A DNA stretch of 41,635 nucleotides from a virus, in IMG/VR virus record IMGVR_UViG_3300024520_000169, positions 1-41,635 of that record. One strand, given 5' to 3'. Shown one piece after another: positions 6,319-13,913 of this stretch. The first letter of the stretch is position 1. The number at the start of each line of letters is the position of its first letter. The translations under genes were made by a program, and so were the position numbers. Below the pieces are notes generated by a model. The model saw nothing but the letters and a program-made list of their open reading frames with translations, was not told the origin of the DNA and did no database searches.

Positions 6319-6570
6319 ATGAAATTCTTATTGATCATGCAGTTATTCGTGAACGGCGCCCATGTGAGCACCGAGCAGGCAAGGGTGCTGGACAAGGCAC
6401 ATTGCGATGCCGCCGTGACGACTTGGGAAGCCGAGAATAATAGGTTATTGGCTAACCCCCATCCTTTCGACCCTACCCGAGTTCAAGGAAAAGCAATCTG
6501 CATCAAAGTTAGCTTGCTGACGGACGGAGAGAAAATACTGCCGATTATTCTCCCGCTGGTCTTGGGGTAA
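6319..6570 (+). CDS. Hypothetical protein with hydrophobic N-terminus
   Basis: 83 residues with a strong GGAGGAG upstream of the ATG. The start MKFLLIMQLFVNGAHV could be a signal-like segment or a buried strand. The middle is polar (ARVLDKAHCDAAVTTWEAEN) and the C-terminal end hydrophobic (ILPIILPLVLG). The pattern (Met-Lys, short hydrophobic strand, Cys-containing helix) is familiar from small phage proteins of unknown function. Confidence 0.65.
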   Translation: MKFLLIMQLFVNGAHVSTEQARVLDKAHCDAAVTTWEAENNRLLANPHPFDPTRVQGKAICIKVSLLTDGEKILPIILPLVLG

Positions 6571-6575
6571 GGGCG

Positions 6576-6950
6576 ATGGCTGACGCCGAAAGCACCCAGA
6601 AAAGCCTATCCACGATTGAAATGATCCGGAACGCTCTAGCTAGTGAGCCGGCGTCGGTGCCCGAGGAGTTCCCCGACCCGGGGGCTTTGATGGTGCGCCG
6701 CCAAGCGTCACGCCCGGATCCCGAGCACCTGATGGTCATCATCACGACGCACGATCGCGACGAGGACACCCTCTCCTTGTTGCTGACCGTGTTCAACGAC
6801 AAACGGGAGGCCCCCCCAGACCCGAAATGGGTCGAGATGTGCGAAGGCGAGGTTTCCGAGCTCCTGGGCCCCCCGGACCTGAAGGTGATTCGCCACAACA
6901 TCCATTGTTGGAGCTATACCGTGCCAGCCTCGCTCGTGCGTGATATGTGA
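6576..6950 (+). CDS. Hypothetical protein, 124 residues
   Basis: Starts MADAESTQKSLSTIEMIRNAL five bases after the previous stop. It contains a strand-rich centre (HLMVIITTHDRDEDTLSLLL) and an acidic segment. No catalytic motif is visible. The stop overlaps the GTG start of the next gene. Confidence 0.65.
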   Translation: MADAESTQKSLSTIEMIRNALASEPASVPEEFPDPGALMVRRQASRPDPEHLMVIITTHDRDEDTLSLLLTVFNDKREAPPDPKWVEMCEGEVSELLGPPDLKVIRHNIHCWSYTVPASLVRDM

Positions 6951-7144
6951 GTGAAAGTGACTACAGCCACATCGACGGGTGGGAGCCGGGGTGGGAGCCC
7001 GCCCCCTGCCCGGACTGCGGCCGAAAAGAGGCGTGCGCGTACTGCCTCCGGCGCATCGAGTGTCTCGTGGAGGAGATCGCGGGACGGCTGCGCCCGATGC
7101 CAACTGACCTATTTCCCGCCCTTCTCCGCCCCCCGCTGCCCTGA
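6947..7144 (+). CDS. Small zinc-ribbon-like protein ending the accessory block
   Basis: 65 residues from a GTG that overlaps the previous stop (GTGA). It contains CPDCGRKEACAYC and a later Cys, so a zinc site is likely. The acidic, Trp-rich N-terminus (DGWEPGWEPAP) is unusual. It is the last gene before the promoter at 7160. Confidence 0.6.
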   Translation: MSESDYSHIDGWEPGWEPAPCPDCGRKEACAYCLRRIECLVEEIAGRLRPMPTDLFPALLRPPLP

Positions 7145-7159
7145 TTGTCGTCACCAAAC

Positions 7160-7188
7160 CTGACACCATAAAAAGCGTCGGCTATTCT
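7160..7188 (+). promoter_or_regulatory. Candidate promoter for the virion block
   Basis: CTGACA (7160-7165), a 17-base spacer and TATTCT (7183-7188) match sigma70 boxes at 5/6 and 4/6 positions. It lies in the only gap between the accessory and structural genes and precedes the gene at 7220. A phage or host alternative factor may be used instead. Confidence 0.5.
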
Positions 7189-7206
7189 TTCGGCACACCC
7201 GAAAGA
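7186..7206 (+). promoter_or_regulatory. Stem-loop overlapping the -10 box and predicted start
   Basis: TCTTTCGG (7186-7193) and CCGAAAGA (7199-7206) form a perfect 8-bp stem with a five-base loop. It overlaps the promoter candidate and lies just upstream of the first virion gene, so it could be an operator, a 5' mRNA stabiliser or a terminator lacking a T tract. Confidence 0.55.
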
Positions 7207-7219
7207 GGCTGATCGCCCG

Positions 7220-7537
7220 ATGTCAGTACGTCCGTCCCGTGACGGCATCATTATTCACAAACCTTCGTCGTCCCGTGACGGCGTGTCACATCCATTGAAT
7301 AATGCCAATGTTTTCCAATTCGGGGAGTCGAACCGTTCTGCAGAGGGGCGGGTCAAGTCCCAGGTAGAGTTCTCTCTAAAGAGCCGTGATGCGAATTTCG
7401 ACGTGGTTATTCACATCTTTAACCGTGGCCGGGAGGAGTACATCATCAACGTTCGCCCGGCTGGCGCCATCCATCCGTTGGACCCCGATTGGTGGGATGT
7501 TCCGCTTCCACGTTTGCCGGGAGCGTCTTCGCTATGA
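7220..7537 (+). CDS. Hypothetical protein at the head of the virion block
   Basis: 105 residues, GAGG about ten bases upstream. The N-terminus has two related segments (RPSRDGIIIHKPS and PSSSRDGVSHPLN). The middle is strand-rich (DVVIHIFNRGREEYIINVRPAG). The stop overlaps the next start (ATGA), tying it to the virion-surface genes downstream. No family recognised. Confidence 0.65.
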   Translation: MSVRPSRDGIIIHKPSSSRDGVSHPLNNANVFQFGESNRSAEGRVKSQVEFSLKSRDANFDVVIHIFNRGREEYIINVRPAGAIHPLDPDWWDVPLPRLPGASSL

Positions 7538-8295
7538 CGCGCGTATGGGATGAAAAACTCGAGGGAACCGGCTATGAGGAGACCTGGAATATTGGGGAAA
7601 CTGTCACCGCCGGCAATACGCTAGACGAGGATCAGGCAACCAGCGGGGTTACTGGCGCCCCGGGGAATTGGCACGCGCAGTGCTTAAAGTGCGAAACGAC
7701 CGCGATTAGTTCAAACGCATACATCTATCACTCCGAGGACTTCGGTGGGACGTTGTATTACCGGCTCGGCTTTATCATAGCCGCCGAAAATTTGGCGAAT
7801 GACGGCACGCTAAACCTAGCGTGGTACGCCGATTCGACGTTCTCCGGCGGTTTGTTTTGTATGCTTTTCCAGAATACCGGCGGCGATCTCGTGATTACCG
7901 TCTCGATCTACACCGACTCAACCAACACTTTCCAGAGCTTTTCGTCTTTTGCCACGGTTTCATTGGATACCCCCTATGTTTTTGAGTTCGTGGTAGACGA
8001 GAGCGCCGGAGCAGCCGGGGAATGGGATTGGTGGCTGGATGGCGTGCGGCAACCGAACGATCAGGACGCTAGCGATCCCGTGACGACGCCAGGCAATTTA
8101 GGTACGGGGTATCTGCGCCCGACTGAGCTTTTGCAAGGGATTGTGACGGCTTCCGTTGGCGGAACGAATACGGTGTACATGGATAACATTGCCATCGACA
8201 ACGCCGAGCGGGTCGGGTTGCCCCCCACCGCCGATCCGCTGCCGCCGCTTCTCCCTCCCTTTGAGGACAATGCAAATACTCTTTTGAGGATGTGA
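7534..8295 (+). CDS. LamG/concanavalin-like virion surface protein
   Basis: 253 residues. The chosen ATG overlaps the upstream stop; a longer frame from 7489 runs into the previous gene. The pattern is of alternating strands with aromatic residues (YYRLGFIIAAENL, VFEFVVDESAGAAGEWDWWLDGVRQ, NTVYMDNIAIDNAERVGLPP). This matches concanavalin-like or LamG jelly-roll domains found on phage fibres and capsids, which typically bind sugars. The fold is inferred from the pattern only. It precedes other virion-surface genes in one operon. Confidence 0.6.
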   Translation: MTRVWDEKLEGTGYEETWNIGETVTAGNTLDEDQATSGVTGAPGNWHAQCLKCETTAISSNAYIYHSEDFGGTLYYRLGFIIAAENLANDGTLNLAWYADSTFSGGLFCMLFQNTGGDLVITVSIYTDSTNTFQSFSSFATVSLDTPYVFEFVVDESAGAAGEWDWWLDGVRQPNDQDASDPVTTPGNLGTGYLRPTELLQGIVTASVGGTNTVYMDNIAIDNAERVGLPPTADPLPPLLPPFEDNANTLLRM

Positions 8296-8298
8296 ACA

Positions 8299-8763
8299 AT
8301 GTCAGGACTTGTGTACGTGGTACGAGCAAACATCGCGACCGTCACGGCCGCTAAAACACTTCTGCAAATCAAAGCTGGCGCATCGACACCCCTCGAGTTG
8401 ATTCGTGCCGAAGTTTCCAACAGCACAAGCGAAGTATCGGATACCGGGGAGATACAAATTCTGGAGAAAACAGCGGCGGCGACCGTGACATCTTTTACGC
8501 CGGTCCCCTATAACCGGGGTCTTGGGCCGACAGCGAAGGCCGTAGGTGGGACGACAGCAACCGGGCATACGGCGACGGCCGAAGGCACCGACGGTGACAT
8601 TCTCTACAATCGTGGGTTCAACGTGCTCAACGGACACGTATGGCTCCCCACACCGAAGGAGCGTATCGTCATCGATCCGGGCGTGATCGTGGCTCTTAAA
8701 AGTGCGATCACCATTACCTCGGTCACGCTGATCGCCTTATTGGTATTTGAAGAACTCGGCTAA
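8299..8763 (+). CDS. Phage structural protein, 154 residues
   Basis: GAGG lies upstream of the ATG and the stop overlaps the next start. The sequence (VYVVRANIATVTAAKTLLQIKA, QILEKTAAATVTSFTPVPYNRG, GFNVLNGHVWLPTPKERIVI) resembles a small strand-rich family found among podovirus and siphovirus structural genes. In that family a GFNVLNG-like segment is followed by P-x-P-E-R-I-V-x-P. The role is unproven; a decoration or fibre-associated protein is likely from position. Confidence 0.65.
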   Translation: MSGLVYVVRANIATVTAAKTLLQIKAGASTPLELIRAEVSNSTSEVSDTGEIQILEKTAAATVTSFTPVPYNRGLGPTAKAVGGTTATGHTATAEGTDGDILYNRGFNVLNGHVWLPTPKERIVIDPGVIVALKSAITITSVTLIALLVFEELG

Positions 8764-10730
8764 TGTCCGAGCACGTCTATCGGCCTCCCTCGTATTCGGA
8801 ATATGAGATACGAGGCGTCACCGTCGCGCTTCTGTTTGCGGACGTTGGGGCGCCCGTCACGGTCAACGCTCCACTCAAGACTTTCACGCTCACCCTGTTC
8901 ACCCCGGCGACGCATACCGGCGTCACCGTCGATGCTCCGCTCAAGACCTTCACGCTTACTCTGTTCACGCCGGCCGTGCACTCCGGTGTCACGGTCAACG
9001 CGCCGCTCAAGACGTTCACACTCACACTGTTCACTCCCACGGTGCATTCCGGCGTCACGGTCGATGCTCCACTCAAGACCTTCACGCTCACCCTGTTTAC
9101 ACCAGTTGCAGCGACCGGCGTACAGCTCGAGGCCCCGCTCAAGACCTTCACACTCACGCTCCTGACGCCGAGCTCCATCGCGACCGGCGTACAGCTCGAG
9201 GCCCCGCTCAAGACCTTCACTTTGAGCCTCGGCACGCCCTCGGCCGAGACCGGGGCATCGGCCGCAGCGCCGCTCAAAACTTTTACCCTGACTCTGTTCA
9301 CGCCCGCCGTGCACTCTGGCGTCACCGTCGATGCACCGCTCAAGACCTTCACGCTTACTCTACTCACGCCAGTCGCCGCGACCGGGGTCCAGCTCGAGGC
9401 CCCCCTCAAGACGTTTACTCTGACGCTCCTTACGCCGGTGGCCGCAACGGGCGTACAGCTCGAGGCACCCCTCAAGACTTTCACTCTGACACTATTTACC
9501 CCGTCATTGGCGGGCGGCGTTGCGATTGACGCCCCCCTCAAGACCTTCACCTTGACGTTACTGACGCCGAGCTCCATCGCCACCGGCGTCCAGCTCACGG
9601 CCCCCCTCAAGACGTTTACGCTGACGCTCCTCACGCCGGCAATCCATACCGGCGTCACCGTTGACGCGCCCCTCAAGACGTTCACCTTGACTCTCTTGAC
9701 GCCGGTTGCCGCGAGCGGTGTCACCGTTGAGACTCCCCTCAAGACGTTCACGTTGACTCTGTTCACCCCGTCACTGGCGGGCGGTGTCGCGGTTGACGCG
9801 CCACTCAAGACGTTCACGCTCACACTCCTGGTGCCGGTGGCCGCAACGGGCGTGCGATCGGTCGCCCCGCTCAAGACGTTCACTCTGACGCTCCTCACGC
9901 CGGTTGCCGCAACGGGCGCCCAGGCGGTCGCTCCACTCAAGACATTCACACTCACCCTGTTCACCCCCACGGTGCATTCCGGAGTGACGGTCGATGCGCC
10001 GCTCAAGACTCTGACCCTGACGTTGCTCACGCCCGTCGCCGCGAGCGGCGTCACGGTCGATGCGCCCCTCAAGACGTTTACGCTGAGTCTGTTGACGCCC
10101 ACGGTCTCGGCCGGCGCTACCGAGGTCATTGTCGAAACGCCTTACCTCATCTTCACGCTGACGTTGTTCACGCCGGCGCTCATGACCGGCGTCACGGTCG
10201 ATGCTCCGCTCAAAGCCTTCACCCTGGTCCTGCCGTTGCCGGCGGTCGAGACCGGCGTCACGGTGGCCGCGCCCCTCAAGACGTTCACGTTGCAGCTGTT
10301 CGCGCCGACCGACATCGGCGGCCTGCCGGTGGCCGTCCCGGTCAAGGTGTTCACGCTGCAGCTGTTCGCGCCGGTCCCGGCCTCGGGCGCTGTTGTCGAG
10401 GCTCCGCTCAAGACGTTCACGCTTACGCTCCACACGCCGAGCCAGGTACTCACCGGCATCGGCATCCGAGCGCCCCTCAAGACCTTCACCCTGACGCTGC
10501 TCACCCCCGATGTGGGTGGTGGCGTCGTGGTGCGCCCCCTCGTCAAGACCTTCACGCTTCTGTTGTTCCCGCCGGTGGTCAAGGTGGGGATCAGCGCCCC
10601 GACATCACTCGGGGAAGGCATTGCGCTACTATCCGCTCCCGTGGGCTCCACCATGCTCGATGGCGTGACGGGCGCCTCGATGCTGATTCCGGCCCGGGGC
10701 TCCATCATGACCATCGCCAAAGCAGGATGA
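8763..10730 (+). CDS. Giant tandem-repeat protein, 26 units of about 22 residues
   Basis: 655 residues; ATG overlaps the previous stop by one base (TAATG). A 36-residue N-terminus is followed by 26 units (residues 37-613) of consensus PLKTFTLTLxTPxxxxGVxVxA, then a 42-residue tail rich in Gly and Ala. Each unit contains two likely beta strands (KTFTLTL and GVTVDA) separated by Pro/Gly turns, which suggests a fibrous or solenoid-like surface structure. Units 19-20 diverge (ETPYLIFTLTL), as does the last (LVKTFTLLL). Adjacent genes encode other virion-surface proteins. I know of no named family; the structural role is inferred. Confidence 0.8.
   Translation: MSEHVYRPPSYSEYEIRGVTVALLFADVGAPVTVNAPLKTFTLTLFTPATHTGVTVDAPLKTFTLTLFTPAVHSGVTVNAPLKTFTLTLFTPTVHSGVTVDAPLKTFTLTLFTPVAATGVQLEAPLKTFTLTLLTPSSIATGVQLEAPLKTFTLSLGTPSAETGASAAAPLKTFTLTLFTPAVHSGVTVDAPLKTFTLTLLTPVAATGVQLEAPLKTFTLTLLTPVAATGVQLEAPLKTFTLTLFTPSLAGGVAIDAPLKTFTLTLLTPSSIATGVQLTAPLKTFTLTLLTPAIHTGVTVDAPLKTFTLTLLTPVAASGVTVETPLKTFTLTLFTPSLAGGVAVDAPLKTFTLTLLVPVAATGVRSVAPLKTFTLTLLTPVAATGAQAVAPLKTFTLTLFTPTVHSGVTVDAPLKTLTLTLLTPVAASGVTVDAPLKTFTLSLLTPTVSAGATEVIVETPYLIFTLTLFTPALMTGVTVDAPLKAFTLVLPLPAVETGVTVAAPLKTFTLQLFAPTDIGGLPVAVPVKVFTLQLFAPVPASGAVVEAPLKTFTLTLHTPSQVLTGIGIRAPLKTFTLTLLTPDVGGGVVVRPLVKTFTLLLFPPVVKVGISAPTSLGEGIALLSAPVGSTMLDGVTGASMLIPARGSIMTIAKAG
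8871..10601 (+). repeat. 66-bp coding tandem repeat array (26 units)
   Basis: Units are mostly 66 bp, occasionally 69 or 75 bp (units such as PSSIATG add one codon). The protein consensus is nearly invariant at P-L-K-T-F-T-L, but third positions differ between units (for example CTCAAGACTTTC, CTCAAGACCTTC, CTCAAGACGTTC). The array is therefore held by protein selection and is not a recent DNA amplification. Confidence 0.95.
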
Positions 10731-10734
10731 ACCG

Positions 10735-11028
10735 ATGAGCGAACAGAAATCCCCCGCCATCCACATTGCCGGCCGTCAAACGCTGCATATTCCGGGGAAA
10801 CGTGTGTATCCAGGCCGCGACGAGTTTGCGCTCCGCTGCAGCTGTGGCTCGATGCGCTTCCGTGTGTTCATGGTTCCTGACCCGGCTCTTGACAAGAAAT
10901 GGGCCCGTTGCGGGTCTATAGTCTGTCTGAACGTCAAGTGTCAGCGAGTCATCGGGGTGACGCCCGAGGGCATCCTCGACACGGACGGCGAAGCACAGAA
11001 CGTCAAACGAGAGGACCGCGAACTATGA
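10735..11028 (+). CDS. Zinc-ribbon protein among virion genes
   Basis: 97 residues with AGGA upstream of the ATG. A CSCGSMRFRV ... CGSIVCLNVKCQ pattern gives two Cys pairs fitting a zinc ribbon. The N-terminus (IHIAGRQTLHIPGK) is strand-rich. Stop and next start overlap (ATGA). A role in virion assembly or regulation is possible by position; no family recognised. Confidence 0.65.
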   Translation: MSEQKSPAIHIAGRQTLHIPGKRVYPGRDEFALRCSCGSMRFRVFMVPDPALDKKWARCGSIVCLNVKCQRVIGVTPEGILDTDGEAQNVKREDREL

Positions 11029-11234
11029 GCACACCCCGATATGAGGCGGTCAAAGCCGCACGGGAGAAGCTGGTAGCCAAGATGGTGTTCGGCACCGCCA
11101 AGCCCGGCGCCGAGAACCGGCTCGAGCAATATGACCAATCTCTGAAGCGCCTCGAGGGCGCCAAGAATCGCCGCGAAGAAACACCCTCAGTCGGTGGGAA
11201 CGGTGTAACCATCAACGTCGGCCCCGAGGAATAA
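11025..11234 (+). CDS. Small helical protein
   Basis: 69 residues, coupled to the upstream gene through ATGA. Mostly helical and basic (YEAVKAAREKLVAKMVFG, RLEQYDQSLKRLEGAKNRREE) with a short strand-like end (VTINVGPEE). No family recognised. Confidence 0.6.
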   Translation: MSTPRYEAVKAAREKLVAKMVFGTAKPGAENRLEQYDQSLKRLEGAKNRREETPSVGGNGVTINVGPEE

Positions 11235-11267
11235 CCTCACCACGGGCCTGCACCGAGGACACCACCT

Positions 11268-11696
11268 ATGGCAGTCACGATTTCCAACTACAACAAGCTC
11301 ATCGAGTACGCTGGCGATAACACGATGGACTTGGATGCCGATACGTTCAAGGGTGAGCTCTACAACTCGACCCACACGTTCACGGCCACACACACGCAAC
11401 GCAGCACCATTTCCGCGAACGCCCTCGGCACTGGCAACGGCTACACGGCCCTCGGTCAAAACCTGACAACCCCAACTTGGGTGGAGGCCACCGGCACGGT
11501 CACTTTCGACGCGGCAGACCAGGTGTGGACGGCCAGCGGGGGCTCCATCGGGCCTGCGCGCCACATGGTCATCTACGATGACACCGCGACCAATGACGAG
11601 CTCATGCTCAACATTGATTTCGGCCAGGACGAGACTGCCGGCGACGGCACGGATTTCCGTGTCAACTTCAACGCAAGCGGTATTTTCCAGATCTAA
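11268..11696 (+). CDS. Virion structural protein of a widespread small phage family
   Basis: 142 residues with GAGG upstream. The sequence includes DLDADTFKGELYNSTHTF, SANALGTGNGYTALGQNL, VWTASGGSIGPARHMVIYDD and FGQDETAGDGTDFRVNFNASGI. From memory this matches a common family of about 130-150 residues encoded next to tail or capsid genes in many tailed phages and prophages; its biochemical role is not established. The conserved GSIGPAR and GDGTDF motifs make the family match good. Confidence 0.75.
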   Translation: MAVTISNYNKLIEYAGDNTMDLDADTFKGELYNSTHTFTATHTQRSTISANALGTGNGYTALGQNLTTPTWVEATGTVTFDAADQVWTASGGSIGPARHMVIYDDTATNDELMLNIDFGQDETAGDGTDFRVNFNASGIFQI

Positions 11697-11706
11697 CAAC
11701 CCAGAA

Positions 11707-11743
11707 GGGGCCGGCGTGCTACCGATGACAGTGCGCCGGCCCC
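11707..11743 (+). other. Perfect 10-bp GC hairpin between virion genes
   Basis: GGGGCCGGCG (11707-11716) pairs with CGCCGGCCCC (11734-11743) around a 17-base loop. There is no T tract, so it is more likely an mRNA-stability or processing element than a classical terminator. It sits in the 64-base gap between the structural gene and the fibre-like gene. Confidence 0.7.
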
Positions 11744-11760
11744 GCATACGAGACTGAGCG

Positions 11761-13284
11761 ATGGCAGTCCCACGCCCTCGCGTGCTTGCGGACATGACGA
11801 CGGCGATGATCCGCCGGCACGAGTTCGACTGGTCGGGCGCGCTGCTCGGCGCGACCATTGTCCCGGAGTCCGTGGCCTGGGCGAGCTCCCCGCCTGGCGC
11901 TTTGTTTACCCGCCTGGCAGTCGAGGGGGCCGGTACGCGAACGAGCCTCGACATTGAGATCCCCATTGCCGGCCACCCGACCCTGTACGAGCTCCGATGC
12001 AAGTTCACCGATTCCAGCGGGCGCATACACGAGACTGAGCCGGCGCTCGAGGTCGATGTCTACGACACGCTGGGGCTGCCCGGGGCCGTCGAATTCCCGG
12101 CAGTGATTCCGGGCGACGCTGTGACCGTCGAGGTACCCAGCATCCTGGTTCTGACTCTGACGCTGCTCACCCCAACGGTGAGCGCGGTCAATGGGTGCTT
12201 CTACGTCGAGTTCGGTCGCACTAATGACAACTGGGATGCCGTTGTCTACGCACACGGAGACAAGACGGCGACCTTCATCAGCACATCCCAGATAGAGCTC
12301 CTCGAGGACGGCACCCCGCGGTTGTGGTTCCTGCCGATGGGCGCGGATTCCTTCGTCAACGTGGCGTCGGTCGATGTGGGCGGCGCCTGCGGAGTCATCG
12401 ACACGCCCTACGGATATACGCGCCTGCCGTTCGTTGATACCGGCCTGGGCGATTCGGTGGACATTGACACGGGCACCGCCGTTACGGCCGTTATCCGCGA
12501 CTCCGAACACCTCGAGCCCCCGCTTGAAACGTGTGAACCGCTCAACCTCTGCCACGTCGAGGGCGGGGCTCCCACTGACCTCACGCGCATCACGGTAAGT
12601 TGCTGGCTCCGTGTCGATGCCTTCACCGGCACCGAGTCGCATTACTTCGACGGCGGGCTCAACCCTGCAAATCACAGCTATCTACGCTTCAAAGCTGACA
12701 AGCTCGATCTCACTCATGAAGATGGCGAAGGTAATATTACCGTCCAGCAACGGAGCTCGACGCAGTATTCGGTTGCCACCATCTATCATGTGATGTGCAG
12801 CATCGACACGAATCTGGCGGTGGCCGATGATCGGGTGATTTTCTACATCGATGGTGTGCGGCTCACCGCCATTGAGGCACGCACCAACCCGGCGCTCGGC
12901 CAGGTAATGGATTGGCTCCAAGAGGCGCCGCTCACCACCGTCATCGGCGCGCGGCAGGACGGCGCAAACCACTTCTTCGATGGCGACATTGCGCTCTACT
13001 ATGTCATCGACGGCCAGGCGCTCGCCCCGGCACAATTCGCGTCGGGCGGCGCTCCCATCACCTACACTGGCACTTATGGAAACCGGGGAGTCTTTCTCGA
13101 CTTTGAGGACAATACCCACTTCGGGAATGACGTGTCCGGCAATGGCAACGATTTCACGGACTCGGGCTTCGGCCCCGAGGATCAGTTATCCGACAATGGG
13201 TTTACCTGGTGCCACTTTGACAGCCCCGCCAATCTGTCGCAGGCATTCGGCGGCAAGCGGTGGCGCTTTCTTGACCCGGACTGA
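11761..13284 (+). CDS. Fibre-like virion protein with LamG-like C-terminus
   Basis: 507 residues. Residues 1-103 are paralogous to the whole protein encoded at 13296-13607 (both begin MA-PRPRV and share GRIHETEP). Residues about 119-145 (VTVEVPSILVLTLTLLTP) are a single unit of the same repeat that builds the 655-residue protein upstream. The C-terminal 300 residues are strand-rich with LamG-like features (FYIDGVRLTAIEA, FFDGDIALYYVIDGQAL, FLDFEDNTHFGNDVSGNG), typical of carbohydrate-binding fibre domains. The domain order is Ig-like, repeat unit, LamG. Likely a surface adhesin; its place in the virion is unknown. Confidence 0.7.
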   Translation: MAVPRPRVLADMTTAMIRRHEFDWSGALLGATIVPESVAWASSPPGALFTRLAVEGAGTRTSLDIEIPIAGHPTLYELRCKFTDSSGRIHETEPALEVDVYDTLGLPGAVEFPAVIPGDAVTVEVPSILVLTLTLLTPTVSAVNGCFYVEFGRTNDNWDAVVYAHGDKTATFISTSQIELLEDGTPRLWFLPMGADSFVNVASVDVGGACGVIDTPYGYTRLPFVDTGLGDSVDIDTGTAVTAVIRDSEHLEPPLETCEPLNLCHVEGGAPTDLTRITVSCWLRVDAFTGTESHYFDGGLNPANHSYLRFKADKLDLTHEDGEGNITVQQRSSTQYSVATIYHVMCSIDTNLAVADDRVIFYIDGVRLTAIEARTNPALGQVMDWLQEAPLTTVIGARQDGANHFFDGDIALYYVIDGQALAPAQFASGGAPITYTGTYGNRGVFLDFEDNTHFGNDVSGNGNDFTDSGFGPEDQLSDNGFTWCHFDSPANLSQAFGGKRWRFLDPD

Positions 13285-13295
13285 GGACTGAATAG

Positions 13296-13607
13296 ATGGC
13301 TACACCGCGCCCCCGCGTCTGGAGCGACATGAGCTCCAACGAGAAACGCGAGCATTACCTCGAGTGGCGAGCTCCGCTGCGCGGCGCCGCAATCTCCTCG
13401 GTGGCGTGGGTCTCCGACCCGACAGGCCCGACGTTCTCCGCCGCGGCCGTGGTAAATGGTACGCGCACCAACATCGACATTACCGCCCCGGCCGTGTCGG
13501 GCGATGTCACCTACAAGATCCGGTGCAAAGTCGTGGACGCCACCGGGCGCATCCACGAAACTGAGCCCCCCGTGGAGCTCCGGGTGCGACCAGGTGGGAA
13601 TTTCTAA
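13296..13607 (+). CDS. Stand-alone Ig-like domain protein, paralogue of the fibre N-terminus
   Basis: 103 residues, starting MATPRPRVWSDMSSN. It aligns along its full length with the first 103 residues of the 11761-13284 product, with shared VAW, P-G, TRT-DI and GRIHETEP segments. Predicted to be a single Ig-like beta sandwich. It probably arose by duplication of, or donated, the N-terminal domain of the neighbour. Likely an additional virion-surface protein. Confidence 0.7.
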   Translation: MATPRPRVWSDMSSNEKREHYLEWRAPLRGAAISSVAWVSDPTGPTFSAAAVVNGTRTNIDITAPAVSGDVTYKIRCKVVDATGRIHETEPPVELRVRPGGNF

Positions 13608-13887
13608 CGTAACAACCCTCTCCGATGAGTCGTTCGACAACGGGGAGATCCGAGTGAAACGCGCGATAGAGACCGAATTTCAGAAGCGAGGAATTCAGGA
13701 TCTCGTGCGCGTGACACGCTCCGTCTACTCAGACATTTACGGCAGTTTCTACGTCACCGTGAGATTCCCGCAGGCCACACTAACTTGGCCGGTGGCGAAT
13801 CCACGGGTGGCGGTGGCTGCCGCGGAGGGCGTCATGCAAGCATATTTACTGGATTATCCAGACGGCTTGCCGGCGCTGGTTCCATAG
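13594..13887 (+). CDS. Hypothetical protein before the terminase genes
   Basis: About 97 residues if the GTG at 13594 is used. A GTG at 13654 has a better ribosome site (GGGAG) and would give 77 residues. The sequence is mixed helix and strand (RVKRAIETEFQKRGIQDLVRVTRSVY, YVTVRFPQATLTW). No family recognised. It lies between the virion-surface genes and the packaging genes. Confidence 0.6.
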   Translation: MGISNVTTLSDESFDNGEIRVKRAIETEFQKRGIQDLVRVTRSVYSDIYGSFYVTVRFPQATLTWPVANPRVAVAAAEGVMQAYLLDYPDGLPALVP

Positions 13888-13913
13888 CGAACCGGAGTCG
13901 GTACCGGCGCGAC

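Noticed and set aside
8777-10129. 450-codon reverse-strand frame with its own 22-residue repeat
   Set aside because: It mirrors the forward repeat array: lack of stops in one unit means lack of stops in all. Forward gene has overlap-coupled start and sensible protein.
8871-10601. CRISPR array or diversity-generating template
   Set aside because: The 66-bp units are in-frame coding repeats without spacers, and no reverse transcriptase or Cas gene is present.
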